A DNA stretch of 64,000 nucleotides from contig NZ_FNHN01000008.1 in assembly GCF_900103525.1 (NCBI RefSeq), forward strand, positions 186,001 through 250,000, given 5' to 3'. Shown one piece after another: positions 48,787 to 58,528 of this stretch. This DNA is from Bacillus sp. OK048 (GTDB lineage: Bacteria > Bacillota > Bacilli > Bacillales > Cytobacillaceae). Each line of letters starts with the position of its first letter. Position 1 is the first letter of the stretch. Both the position numbers and the translations under genes were made by a program. The notes beneath the pieces are model-generated. The model searched no databases. It was given only the letters and a program-made list of their open reading frames with translations, and was not told the origin of the DNA.

Positions 48787-49251
48787 GAAAATGTTACTAA
48801 ACAGACTGCATTTTAATATTGGAAGCCCATTTCTCACTAGAAAGGGCTTCTTTTGTTTTTAAAGTTATTTCTGTTTTTCACCTTTTTTATTATTCATTAA
48901 TAAGAAGGTAAAAGGCTGCAGGATATTTGTCTTTGTTAATATATAGTCCCAATTTGTACACCCCTTATATCATGAATGTATTATTTTATGCTTGAATTGT
49001 AAAATATGGGTAAATTTTATTAAAAAACAGGGAAAATGTGTTTCGATGAGGAATAAAGATAGTAAATTATAATATATGAGCATAGAGAGAAGTCTTGTTT
49101 ACAGGTACGTCTAAAGTCTTAGTGGAAAATAATTCTAGAGATTGTTTATGTCTAGTAGACATGTACGGTATGATATTAATAGAAAATAATATAATCAAGG
49201 GATAATGAGAATAAAATCCCTTCCTATAGAAAAATGAAGGGGGAATATAGG
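48787..49251. other. 465-base intergenic region
   Basis: It holds the terminator of the IDEAL gene (stem gaagccc/gggcttc, 48823-48851) and then AT-rich DNA without a gene. Near its right end is a perfect 15-base palindrome ATGTCTA-G-TAGACAT (49148-49162), about 90 bases before the next gene, a possible operator. Confidence 0.55.
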
Positions 49252-49854
49252 ATGAGGAAGGTTTACGTACTTCTTACTGATACTGGGACGGTTTTAACAA
49301 AAATGATTAAACTTTATACAAAGAAGCCGCATAATCATGCCTCTATTGCACTTGATGATCAATTATGGGATGTCTATAGTTTTGGGAGAAAAAGGCCGCG
49401 CAATCCTTTCCTAGCTGGCTTTGTGCGAGAAAATATTCGTGGTGGAATATTTCGGAATGCAGATTGTGCTATTTATTGTTGCACCATCTCTGAAAAACAA
49501 TATGATGCCATTTACCGAAAGATTAATGAAATCGAAAAAAATAAAAGCGACTATCGCTACAATCTATTAGGCTTATTCGCTGTTATGTTCAACTGGGAGT
49601 TAGATCGAAAAAATGCATTCTTTTGTTCCCATTTCGTTGCGGCTCTTCTTGAGGAATCAGGAGTAAAAATTAATAAGCAAAAGCCGCTATCGCTTGTTAC
49701 CCCAGATGATATTAAAGATTCAGCTTCGTTAGAATTAGTATATGAAGGGAACCTATCATCCTATTTTTCTGAGGAAAATGAGCATACCATTAACGAATTA
49801 GCTAACCCAGCATATTATCACGATTTTAGTACGGATAGAGTGGAAGTTATCTGA
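49252..49854 (+). CDS. YiiX-like permuted NlpC/P60 protein
   Basis: The 200-residue protein shows the permuted papain-like order: His early (KPHNHASIALDDQLWDVYSFG) and Cys late (AFFCSHFVAALLEESG), as in the YiiX/YebB-type NlpC/P60 superfamily. No signal peptide is seen. It may be a lipid- or amide-hydrolysing enzyme. The start is the ATG at 49252 behind aagggggaa. Confidence 0.8.
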   Translation: MRKVYVLLTDTGTVLTKMIKLYTKKPHNHASIALDDQLWDVYSFGRKRPRNPFLAGFVRENIRGGIFRNADCAIYCCTISEKQYDAIYRKINEIEKNKSDYRYNLLGLFAVMFNWELDRKNAFFCSHFVAALLEESGVKINKQKPLSLVTPDDIKDSASLELVYEGNLSSYFSEENEHTINELANPAYYHDFSTDRVEVI

Positions 49855-49891
49855 ATTTATTCTTCTATAAAAGCACTTATAATCATATAAA

Positions 49892-49928
49892 TTATAAAAA
49901 AGACCTTCAACCACTTGAAGGTCTTTTA
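49892..49928 (+). terminator. Terminator after the YiiX-like gene
   Basis: The stem aaaagaccttcaa/ttgaaggtctttt has a ccac loop. Confidence 0.85.
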
Positions 49929-49955
49929 CATTTTAAAACGAAAGAGGGATACCAA

Positions 49956-50405
49956 ATGCCTAGTGAACAGCAACAAATAGAATTAGCGATCCCTGTAAAT
50001 GTGATTTGGGACTTCATCAGGGATGCAAATAATTGGGCGCCGCTGGTACCAGGTTATATCCAACATGAGCAAATAAATGATCGTCTAATAACATGGGAAT
50101 TTAAGGGTGACCTTGGCATTATGAAAAAAAAGATAAGCTTAGTTATTGATATTAAAGAGTGGAATGAACCAACTAGGGTAAGCTTCGAATTAAAACGAAC
50201 AAATGAAAAGTATATTGGTGAAGGCTATTTTGAAGCTCAAGCACTTAATAAGAATAAAACGAGGATTGTAGGATTTCTCGAAATCAATGCAAGTGGTGCA
50301 CTAGGCTCAATAGCAAATTCCCTTTTTAAAAATGCTATTCAGATTTCAACAGAAGAAGTGGCTGGGGTGATTTCAACAAAACTTGAAGAATTTAACAAAA
50401 AGTAA
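49956..50405 (+). CDS. SRPBCC/CoxG-like lipid-binding protein
   Basis: The 149-residue protein resembles CoxG/SRPBCC ligand-binding proteins: an early IPVNVIWDFIRDANNWAPLVPGYIQHE and a long C-terminal helix (ANSLFKNAIQISTEEVAGVISTKLEEF). It probably binds a hydrophobic ligand. No carbon monoxide dehydrogenase genes are nearby. The ribosome binding site is gaaagaggg. Confidence 0.8.
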   Translation: MPSEQQQIELAIPVNVIWDFIRDANNWAPLVPGYIQHEQINDRLITWEFKGDLGIMKKKISLVIDIKEWNEPTRVSFELKRTNEKYIGEGYFEAQALNKNKTRIVGFLEINASGALGSIANSLFKNAIQISTEEVAGVISTKLEEFNKK

Positions 50406-50545
50406 AGATTCATAGTGGCAATTCGGAAAATTTCCGGATTGTTTTTTTTTTAATAATTTAAAAAACTTTTACTATACACTTAAAGATATGTTATATTAAT
50501 AAATAAAAAATTTAGTTAATTGACTAGTACAGGGAAGGTGAAAGC

Positions 50546-53308
50546 ATGAATACAGAATTGAAAGTAAACGACAGCAGTCTTCCACTACGGCAGGACGTTA
50601 AATTACTGGGACAAATTCTTGGTGAAATCCTTGTAAGTCATGGTGGGACAGAACTATTAGATAAAGTAGAAAAAATTCGACTCATGTGTAAAACACTAAG
50701 AACCTATTTTGATCATGAAATTTATACTGAATTAAAACAAGAGATTGCACACTTGAGCAGCCCAATGAGAAAACAGGTTATTCGAGCATTTTCAATGTAT
50801 TTTCATTTGATCAACATAGCCGAACAAAATCATCGTATTCGCAGAAGAAGACACTATCAACTTGAAGACGATACAATTGTTCAACCCGATTCCATCGAGA
50901 GCGCTATTCTTTTTCTAAAGGATAACAATATTAGTGAAGAGATGATTCAAGATGTCTTAAATAAATTGTCACTTGAACTGGTCATTACGGCACATCCTAC
51001 AGAGGCACAAAAGCGTTCAATTCTAGAAATACAACAGCGTATTGCGGGTATATTAAAAAATCTTGATCATCCTTTATTGACAAAAAGGGAACGTAGCAAG
51101 CTAGAAGAAAGTTTATTTAATGAGGTAACGATTCTGTGGCAGACAGACGAACTTCGTCACAATAAACCAACAGTTTTGGATGAGGTCCGCAACGGACTTT
51201 ATTATTTTGACCAAACTCTTTTTGAGGTTCTTCCAGAAATTCATCGTGAAGTAGAAAATTGCCTCGAAAAGAATTATTCCACTTATAAATGGGACGTTCC
51301 TAATTTTCTTCGCTTCGGTTCATGGATTGGGGGGGACCGGGATGGTAATCCAAATGTAACCCCTGACATTACCTGGGAGACACTGCGTAAGCAGCGTAAG
51401 CTTGTTTTAAAGAAATATAAAAATGTTCTAATCGATCTTATGAAACGCTACAGCCATTCTACAACTAGAGTAGAAGTAAGCCAAGAATTAATTCATACCC
51501 TAGAGGAAGAAGAGGACAGATTCCTGCCCGACCACTATAAATGGCCAGTTAAATCAGAGGTGTATCGTCGTAAATTTGCTATAATTATTGAACGATTAAA
51601 GCAAGTTGGTAAATCTGATTTAGGTTATCGTTCTGCGGAAGAATTATTAGAAGATTTATTCTTAGTCAAAAATAGTTTAAACAATCATCATCCTGCTGCA
51701 CATGAATTAAAATCCATTCAAAAATTAATTCGCCAAGTTCAGCTTTTCGGATTTCATTTGGCAACACTTGACATCCGGAATCACAGTGGTGAGCATGAGG
51801 CGGCGATAACAGAAATTCTAAGAAAAGTGCGTATTTGCGAGGATTATGCTCAGCTTTCTGAAGAAGCTAAAATTAAAATATTAGAAGGTATTTTAAAAGA
51901 CCCGCGTTCGCTTCTTCTATCAAACGAAGATTATACACCAGATACTCAACAAATGATTCAGGTATTCCAAATGATAAGAAATGCTCAAAAGGAATTTGGT
52001 TTAAGGTCTATTTCTGTTTATCTGGTCAGTATGACAAAATCGCCGAGTGACCTGTTAGAAGTTCTTGTTTTGGCGAAAGAGGCTGGAATTTATCGACTGC
52101 ATGCAGATGGAACCGTGGAAAGCCAATTAAATGTGGCTCCATTACTTGAAACCATTGATGATTTATCTGCTGGCCCAAAGATTATGGAAACATTGTTTCA
52201 AATGCCTGTGTATCGTAATCATTTGCAAGTGATGAATGACCAGCAGGAAATTATGCTTGGCTATTCAGATGGGAGCAAAGATGGTGGGACGTTAACAGCT
52301 AATTGGAAGCTATATAAAGCACAACTTGAAATTCACGAAATGGCAAGCAGGTATAAAATCGGCTTAAAATTTTTCCATGGTCGAGGTGGATCTTTGGGTC
52401 GTGGCGGTGGTCCTTTAAACAAGAGCCTACTATCACAACCGGCAGAAACAATTGGAGATGGAGTGAAGATTACCGAGCAGGGCGAAGTGCTATCATCAAG
52501 GTATTTACTTGAGGACATCGCTTATCGGAGCTTAGAACAGGCAACGTCAACTCTCATGCTGGCAGCTGCACATGTATCAAAAGAGGCAGAGCATGGAAGT
52601 TTGCGGGATGAATCATGGGAGTCAGCCATTGAAGAGATTTCCAGTGTTGCTCTCAAGAAATATCAATCACTGGTTTTTGAGGATTCAGGCTTTTTAACCT
52701 ATTTTAATGAAGCTACCCCACTAAGAGAACTTGGTGACTTAAACATCGGATCAAGACCAATGAGTCGAAAAAACCGCGGTCGATTTGAGGACTTACGAGC
52801 TATTCCATGGGTATTTGCATGGACACAAAGCAGGCAGCTTCTTCCAGCTTGGTATGCAGCAGGGACTGGATTAGAAAGCTTTGCTTCACAAAGTGAGAAA
52901 AATTTACAGCAATTAAAGCAGATGTATGAAAAATGGCCATTTTTCCGTTCAACGGTAGATAATCTCCAAATGGCATTGATGAAAGCTGATATCACAACCG
53001 CAAAAGAATATGTAACACTAGTGGAAGACCAGGAAATTGCAGAGCGGATTTTTTCAAATATCCTTGAAGAATATGAAAGAACGAAAGAAATTCTCCTTAA
53101 AATAACCGGAGATAAAGAGTTGTTGGATCACACGCCGAATATTAAAGACTCAGTCCATCGTCGAAATCCTTATGTTGATCCTTTAAACTTTTTGCAGGTT
53201 GAATTAATTAAGCAATTAAGAAATCAGGACGAGCCAACGGAAGAGTTAATAACTGAGGTACTTCTTACAATTAGTGGAATCTCAGCTGGTCTACGTAATA
53301 CAGGTTGA
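50546..53308 (+). CDS. ppc: Phosphoenolpyruvate carboxylase
   Basis: Ppc adds bicarbonate to PEP to form oxaloacetate, replenishing the TCA cycle. The 920-residue protein has the catalytic His in VITAHPTEAQKRS, WIGGDRDGNPNVT, the flexible glycine loop FFHGRGGSLGRGGGP, and the C-terminal NTG end of the family. B. subtilis relies on pyruvate carboxylase and lacks ppc; other bacilli carry it. The ribosome binding site is gaaggtg. A terminator follows. Confidence 0.96.
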   Translation: MNTELKVNDSSLPLRQDVKLLGQILGEILVSHGGTELLDKVEKIRLMCKTLRTYFDHEIYTELKQEIAHLSSPMRKQVIRAFSMYFHLINIAEQNHRIRRRRHYQLEDDTIVQPDSIESAILFLKDNNISEEMIQDVLNKLSLELVITAHPTEAQKRSILEIQQRIAGILKNLDHPLLTKRERSKLEESLFNEVTILWQTDELRHNKPTVLDEVRNGLYYFDQTLFEVLPEIHREVENCLEKNYSTYKWDVPNFLRFGSWIGGDRDGNPNVTPDITWETLRKQRKLVLKKYKNVLIDLMKRYSHSTTRVEVSQELIHTLEEEEDRFLPDHYKWPVKSEVYRRKFAIIIERLKQVGKSDLGYRSAEELLEDLFLVKNSLNNHHPAAHELKSIQKLIRQVQLFGFHLATLDIRNHSGEHEAAITEILRKVRICEDYAQLSEEAKIKILEGILKDPRSLLLSNEDYTPDTQQMIQVFQMIRNAQKEFGLRSISVYLVSMTKSPSDLLEVLVLAKEAGIYRLHADGTVESQLNVAPLLETIDDLSAGPKIMETLFQMPVYRNHLQVMNDQQEIMLGYSDGSKDGGTLTANWKLYKAQLEIHEMASRYKIGLKFFHGRGGSLGRGGGPLNKSLLSQPAETIGDGVKITEQGEVLSSRYLLEDIAYRSLEQATSTLMLAAAHVSKEAEHGSLRDESWESAIEEISSVALKKYQSLVFEDSGFLTYFNEATPLRELGDLNIGSRPMSRKNRGRFEDLRAIPWVFAWTQSRQLLPAWYAAGTGLESFASQSEKNLQQLKQMYEKWPFFRSTVDNLQMALMKADITTAKEYVTLVEDQEIAERIFSNILEEYERTKEILLKITGDKELLDHTPNIKDSVHRRNPYVDPLNFLQVELIKQLRNQDEPTEELITEVLLTISGISAGLRNTG

Positions 53309-53315
53309 TTTAAAT

Positions 53316-53357
53316 GAAAACCGCACTCAGCCCTTCAAGGGAGGTGCGGTTTTTTGT
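53316..53357 (+). terminator. Terminator after ppc
   Basis: The stem aaaaccgcac/gtgcggtttt encloses a smaller cagccc/agggagg hairpin and is followed by a T-run. Confidence 0.88.
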
Positions 53358-53403
53358 GTAAAGGTTCAATGAGTTTTTGAACAATTTGTGAAATATTAAA
53401 AAA

Positions 53404-53421
53404 TGAATGAATATTCATTCG
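53404..53421 (+). promoter_or_regulatory. FadR-like operator upstream of adhE
   Basis: TGAATGAATATTCATTCG contains the perfect 16-base palindrome GAATGAATATTCATTC and matches the B. subtilis FadR consensus TGAATGAMTANTCATTCA at 17 of 18 positions. FadR is a TetR-family repressor of fatty-acid degradation relieved by long-chain acyl-CoA. It lies about 110 bases before adhE. Confidence 0.65.
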
Positions 53422-53530
53422 TTTTTTGGCGAGATTCGACAAACTTCTCGATATTCACCATGATATATTTTATCCAGAATAGTTTAAAAGTGATCATTAT
53501 TTAGTTTTAAAGAACTTGGAGGGATACGAA

Positions 53531-56134
53531 ATGGCAGTTGAAGAAAAAATTGTCCAGGGGAAACATCAAGTTGCAGCAATGATTGATATTTTAGCAAGAA
53601 ATGGGGCAAAGGCATTAGCAGAATTTCGCTGTTACAATCAGGAAATGGTTGATGAAATCGTCAAGCAGATGGCCTATACTGCCCTTGATCATCACAAAGA
53701 CTTGGCAAAGTTGGCAGTTGAAGAAACAAGAAGAGGCGTATATGAAGATAAGGTATTTAAAAATATGTTTGCTACTGAGTTTATTTATAACAATATTAGA
53801 GAGTTAAAGACAGTTGGAGTTATAAATGAAAATGAACATGAGGGAATGGTAGAGATCGCTGAGCCAGTGGGTGTCATAGCTGGTATTATTCCGATCACGA
53901 ATCCAACTTCCACAGTCATTTTTAAAGCGTTAATTTCACTTAAAACAAGAAATCCGATAATCTTTGCATTTCCAAAATATGCGCAAAAATGCTGTGTCGA
54001 AACAGCAAGACTTTTGAAGGAAGCTGCCATGAAGGCAGGAGCACCAGAGAATTGTATCCAATGGATTGAGATTCCCTCTCATGAAGCCTTTCAAACCTTA
54101 ATGAAACATCCAAAGGTATCACTTATTCTGGCTACCGGTGGACCTAATTTGGTGAAAGCAGCGTATAGCTCTGGAAAACCTGCACTTGGTGTTGGAGCAG
54201 GAAATGTTCCTTGTTATATAGAGAAAAGTGCAAATATTAAGCGGGCAGTAAATGACATCATTCTATCGAAAACATTCGACAATGGGATGATCTGTGCATC
54301 TGAACAAGCACTAATAATCGACAATGAAATCTATGATGAAGTGAAACGAGAATTGATTGATAATAATTGTTATTTCTTAAATAAAGAAGAAAAACAGCTG
54401 ATTGAAAAGGCAGTAATAGACGAAAAAAGCGCTTCTTTAAATCCTCTAATAGTTGGATTGCCAGCATTTATGATTGCAAAAATGGCAGGAGTCAATGTAC
54501 CTGTAAATACCAAAATATTAATAGCAGAATTAACAGGAGTAGGTCCTAAATTTCCTCTTTCCTGTGAAAAATTGAGTCCTATTCTTGCTTGCTACAAGGC
54601 ATATAGCTTAGCAGAAGGTCTGCTTATCGCTGAAGAAACTCTGGAGTATGGCGGGCTTGGACATTCTGCAGCTATTCATACCTCTGACCAAAATGTGATT
54701 GATACGTTTGCTCTTCGAATGAAAGCTGGGAGAATTATGGTTAATACACCATCAACTCATGGGGCAATCGGTGATATCTATAATACATCTTTACCGTCAC
54801 TTACAATTGGGTGCGGAACATATGGAGGGAACTCAGTGTCACAGAATGTAGGAGCGGCAAACTTGATTAATATTAAGAAAGTTGCAAAAAGGAGAAATAT
54901 GACCCAATGGTTTAAGGTTCCATCACAAATATTTTTTGAAAGAAACTCCATCCAAGTACTGGCGTCGATTCCAAGAATTTCTAAAGTTATGATTGTTACC
55001 AGTGGTAGTCAAGTGAAGAATGGCTCTGTTGATAAAGTCATTTATCAATTAGAAAAGAATCCTGGAAACATAAAATACGCAGTTTTTCATGATATTGAAC
55101 CTGAACCTGGCATGGAAACTGTCAAGAACGGTGCAGAAAGGATGAGGAAATTTGAGCCTGATTGTCTTATTGCTTTAGGAGGCGGGTCTGTAATGGATGC
55201 TGCAAAAGCAATGTGGCTTTTTTATGAACATCCAGATGCTGATTTTAATAGCTTAAAGCAAAAATTCTTCGATCCTAGCAAGCGAGTGGTTAAATTTCCT
55301 TCTCTTCGTGAAAAGGCAATTTTTATTGCTATTCCAACCACTTCTGGCACTGGGTCTGAAGTAACTTCTTTCTCGGTTATTTCGGATGAAAAGTCGAATA
55401 TCAAATATCCACTCGCTGACTTTCAATTAACACCAGACTTGGCAATTGTTGACCCACAGTTTGTTATGACAGTTCCTAAGCATGTAACAGCAGATACAGG
55501 GATGGATGTTTTAACACATGCCATTGAGGCATATGTTTCAGTGCTGGCTAATGACTTTACAGATGGATTAGCCTTGAAGGCGATACAATTAGTATTTGAG
55601 TACTTGCCAAGGGCATATCGTGATGGAACGGATGAACTAGCCCGTGAAAAAATGCACAATGCGTCAACTATAGCAGGGATGGCCTTTGCGAATTCATTCT
55701 TAGGTATTAACCATAGTCTTGCTCATGCACTGGGGGCTGAGTTTACTATCGCCCATGGCCGTGCGAATGCCATTTTGTTACCTCACGTTATTCGTTACAA
55801 TGCAGCAAAGCCAAATAAATTTATGACCTATCCAAAATATGAACACTTTATTGCTGATCAACGTTATGCTGAGATTGCCAAACTGCTTGGACTTCCTGCA
55901 GAGACAACAACAGAGGGAGTAAATAGTTTAATTGGAGCCATAATCAAGTTGGCCAAGGAAATAGAAGTGCCAATGAGTATCGAAGAAATGGGAGTAAGCA
56001 AGAGTGAGTTTGAGAGAAAGGTAAATAAATTAGCTGAACATGCTTTTGATGACCAAGATACGATTGCAAATCCAAAGCAGCCACTCGTCTCAGAATTAGC
56101 GCAAATCTATCATCAAGCATATAAAGGTGAATGA
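53531..56134 (+). CDS. adhE: Bifunctional acetaldehyde/alcohol dehydrogenase AdhE
   Basis: AdhE reduces acetyl-CoA to ethanol through acetaldehyde. The 867-residue fusion has an N-terminal aldehyde dehydrogenase (1-440) with catalytic Cys255 in NGMICASEQALI, and a C-terminal iron alcohol dehydrogenase (460-867) with GGGSVMDAAKA, GTGSEVTSF and the iron-binding NHSLAHALGAEF...HGRANAI. The start is the ATG at 53531 behind ttggaggga. It is normally used in fermentation. A FadR-type palindrome and a single Rex-like half site lie upstream. Confidence 0.95.
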   Translation: MAVEEKIVQGKHQVAAMIDILARNGAKALAEFRCYNQEMVDEIVKQMAYTALDHHKDLAKLAVEETRRGVYEDKVFKNMFATEFIYNNIRELKTVGVINENEHEGMVEIAEPVGVIAGIIPITNPTSTVIFKALISLKTRNPIIFAFPKYAQKCCVETARLLKEAAMKAGAPENCIQWIEIPSHEAFQTLMKHPKVSLILATGGPNLVKAAYSSGKPALGVGAGNVPCYIEKSANIKRAVNDIILSKTFDNGMICASEQALIIDNEIYDEVKRELIDNNCYFLNKEEKQLIEKAVIDEKSASLNPLIVGLPAFMIAKMAGVNVPVNTKILIAELTGVGPKFPLSCEKLSPILACYKAYSLAEGLLIAEETLEYGGLGHSAAIHTSDQNVIDTFALRMKAGRIMVNTPSTHGAIGDIYNTSLPSLTIGCGTYGGNSVSQNVGAANLINIKKVAKRRNMTQWFKVPSQIFFERNSIQVLASIPRISKVMIVTSGSQVKNGSVDKVIYQLEKNPGNIKYAVFHDIEPEPGMETVKNGAERMRKFEPDCLIALGGGSVMDAAKAMWLFYEHPDADFNSLKQKFFDPSKRVVKFPSLREKAIFIAIPTTSGTGSEVTSFSVISDEKSNIKYPLADFQLTPDLAIVDPQFVMTVPKHVTADTGMDVLTHAIEAYVSVLANDFTDGLALKAIQLVFEYLPRAYRDGTDELAREKMHNASTIAGMAFANSFLGINHSLAHALGAEFTIAHGRANAILLPHVIRYNAAKPNKFMTYPKYEHFIADQRYAEIAKLLGLPAETTTEGVNSLIGAIIKLAKEIEVPMSIEEMGVSKSEFERKVNKLAEHAFDDQDTIANPKQPLVSELAQIYHQAYKGE

Positions 56135-56397
56135 TAAATTCGAAATTTATGTGAACAAAAGGTATATTTCCGACAATAATCATCATTCTTCTTAACTATC
56201 TACCTGCTTCTTTTTAACAGACCTTTGTAAATGTTAGTGAAAATTGGAAAAATGTGGAAAAATGTCGATTTGGATACGTTTACAAAAAACGATTTTTGAA
56301 ACAATAATTTAAGTGGTTAAAACTCTCAATTTAGTAGAGTGGGAAGTTTAGAAACCGCTAAATTACTTTGGGAGGCTATAGAAAAGGAGGATTTAGT
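56135..56397. promoter_or_regulatory. Upstream region of the acyl-CoA ligase with cre-like site
   Basis: No gene was found. TTGGATACGTTTACAA (56270-56285) matches the relaxed CcpA cre consensus WTGNNARCGNWWWCAW at 15 of 16 positions, suggesting glucose repression of the ligase. A TACAAAAAACGATTTTTG repeat follows. Position and function are inferred. Confidence 0.4.
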
Positions 56398-58032
56398 ATG
56401 GTTTATATGCAAAAGCCCTGGTTAAAATTTTATGACCCAAGAATCAGTGAAGACGTAACAGTAAATTACGAGTCGTTATTCGATCTTATGGAGCAGGCAG
56501 CAAACATTCATGGAGATAATCCAGCTCTAACGTTTTACGGAAGATCCTGGAGCTACAAAGAAACGAAGCTGATTTCAGAATGGTTAGCTGCCTCTTTGTA
56601 CCGGATAGGTTTTAAAAAGGGAGATAGGATGGGGATTATGCTGCCTAACTGCCCACATTATATTTTTAGCTTATTTGCAATATTTCGTTTGGGTGGAATT
56701 GCTGTTCAAGTAAATCCAATGTACGTTGAAAGAGAAATAGAATATGCCCTGAAAGATTCCGAAGCAGAATATATGGTGGTATTTGAATCCTTCTATTCAA
56801 AGGTAAAAGAAGTTCAGCCTCAAACGTCTTTGAAAAAAATCATTGTTGTAGGATTTGGTGGAACCAGGATTAATCTAGCAGATGGAGATATTTATTTTGA
56901 TGATTTTCTTACCCATGACAATGTGATACCTACTATTCCAATTAATCCTTGTGAAGATGTCGCTATTTTACAATATACAGGAGGAACAACAGGGATTTCA
57001 AAAGGAGTAATGTTAACTCACCAAAATCTACTTGCGAATATTATTCAAGTTTGTGATTTTACTTATAGTGCAGTTGATGAGAAACCAGAAAACTTCAAAA
57101 TCATCAGTGTTCTTCCAATGTTTCATGTTTATGGACTGTCATGCAATGCACTTTCGGGAATCAGAATGGGAGGTAATCAATTAATTCTCCCGCGTTTTGA
57201 CGTAAATGAATTAATTGAACTGATTAATAAAGAAAAACCATTCCAGTTGACAGCTGTTCCAACGATGATATTTGCATTAAACAGCCACCCTGGATTGGAA
57301 GAGAGTGGGATTAAAAATATTTTCTACTTCAATTCAGGTGGAGCCCCACTACCGGTAGAGCAGGTAAAAGCATTTGAAAAAAGAGCAGGTATAAGACTTG
57401 CAGACGGTTATGGTCTTTCAGAAACAGCACCATCAGCGATCACAACACCACCATTTCTTCCTCGTAAATTAGGAAGCGTAGGGATACCTCTCCCTGGGAC
57501 TGAAGCAAGAATTGTTAAGGAAATCGAATTGGGGTATGTAGACGTTCCAGTGGGGGAACCAGGTGAATTAATACTTCGCGGACCACAGGTCATGAAGGGA
57601 TATTGGAAGCGGCCTAGCGAAACTCAAATGGTAATTAGAGACGGATGGCTCTTTACTGGCGATATCGCAAAAATGGATGAGGAAGGATATTTCTATATTT
57701 TAGACCGTAAAAAGGACATGATTATTGCCAGTGGTTACAATGTATACCCACGAGAAATTGAAGAAATTATCTACCAACATGAGGCGGTAGAGGAGGCAAT
57801 TGTTATTGGAAGACCTGATTCCTATCGCGGAGAAACCGTCAAAGCTTTTGTAAAACTGAAAGTTGGCGCATCGATTACACCAGAGCAATTAATAGAATAT
57901 GCAAAACACTATCTGGCTCCTTACAAAGTACCTAAAGAAATTGAGTTTCTATCAGAACTTCCTAAATCATCTGTAGGGAAGCTATTAAGGAGAATGTTAC
58001 GTCAAGAAGAAAATGAAAAGGTTCACTCTTAA
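56398..58032 (+). CDS. Long-chain acyl-CoA synthetase (AMP-forming)
   Basis: This 544-residue adenylating enzyme activates fatty acids with ATP and CoA. It shows the AMP-binding P-loop YTGGTTGISKGVMLTH, FNSGGAPLP, DGYGLSETAPSA, GWLFTGDIAKMD, DRKKDMIIASGYNVYPREIE, and the C-terminal KSSVGKLLRRMLR lysine. The start is the ATG at 56398 behind aaaggagga. Next to the PHA genes it may feed acyl-CoA into beta-oxidation or polymer synthesis. It resembles LcfA/LcfB. Confidence 0.93.
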   Translation: MVYMQKPWLKFYDPRISEDVTVNYESLFDLMEQAANIHGDNPALTFYGRSWSYKETKLISEWLAASLYRIGFKKGDRMGIMLPNCPHYIFSLFAIFRLGGIAVQVNPMYVEREIEYALKDSEAEYMVVFESFYSKVKEVQPQTSLKKIIVVGFGGTRINLADGDIYFDDFLTHDNVIPTIPINPCEDVAILQYTGGTTGISKGVMLTHQNLLANIIQVCDFTYSAVDEKPENFKIISVLPMFHVYGLSCNALSGIRMGGNQLILPRFDVNELIELINKEKPFQLTAVPTMIFALNSHPGLEESGIKNIFYFNSGGAPLPVEQVKAFEKRAGIRLADGYGLSETAPSAITTPPFLPRKLGSVGIPLPGTEARIVKEIELGYVDVPVGEPGELILRGPQVMKGYWKRPSETQMVIRDGWLFTGDIAKMDEEGYFYILDRKKDMIIASGYNVYPREIEEIIYQHEAVEEAIVIGRPDSYRGETVKAFVKLKVGASITPEQLIEYAKHYLAPYKVPKEIEFLSELPKSSVGKLLRRMLRQEENEKVHS

Positions 58033-58157
58033 GATCTATCAACCTACTACTCAAATAGACTTCGCGCAGAATACATCTAGAATCCTTCTTAGAACATATC
58101 ACTTGAATTATTATGTTAGCCGATTAAAGAAATTCCTTATGTATGTAGGAGGAGTAT

Positions 58158-58499
58158 ATGCAGACATCAAGTAAAAGTCCATGTGAATTTTTTAAAGAAA
58201 TAGAGGACGATTTGAATAGAAAGCTATACTCCTATACAAATTCATCACCTTTTATCGCAATGGCTGGAAAGGCCATAGATCAGCACTTAGAAATGGTAAG
58301 GGTTATTAGAATGATAACTGTTCAATGGTTAGAAATAAATGGTTATCCTTCAAGAGATGATGTAGCAGATATTGCCAGAAGAATAATAAGGTTGGAGGAA
58401 CGACTTGACTCGTTGGATGAAGGACTATATCTAACATTAGTAGAAATCAACGTACATCGAAATCAAATGGATAATCTCAAAAATGAATTGGCAATTTAG
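58158..58499 (+). CDS. Short PhaR-like protein
   Basis: The 113-residue helical protein contains VQWLEINGYPSRDDVADIARRIIRLEERLDSLDE. This follows the same pattern as the PhaR core at 59309-60019 (GFMNIPTKKDVANVANLSIQAEGKIDILEE): P-S/T-x2-D-V-A-x2-A, then E-x-x-I/L-D-x-L-D/E-E. It is thus a mini PhaR or a phasin-like partner. It is preceded by gaggag and sits 30 bases before the next gene in the cluster. Its exact function is not known. Confidence 0.75.
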   Translation: MQTSSKSPCEFFKEIEDDLNRKLYSYTNSSPFIAMAGKAIDQHLEMVRVIRMITVQWLEINGYPSRDDVADIARRIIRLEERLDSLDEGLYLTLVEINVHRNQMDNLKNELAI

Positions 58500-58528
58500 A
58501 TAAATGATTTAAAGGAGGAAAAGATGAA

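Noticed and set aside
53386..53402. Full Rex operator upstream of adhE
   Set aside because: Only the left half TTGTGAA is present; the right half reads TAAAAAA instead of TTCACAA, so it is noted only as a half site.
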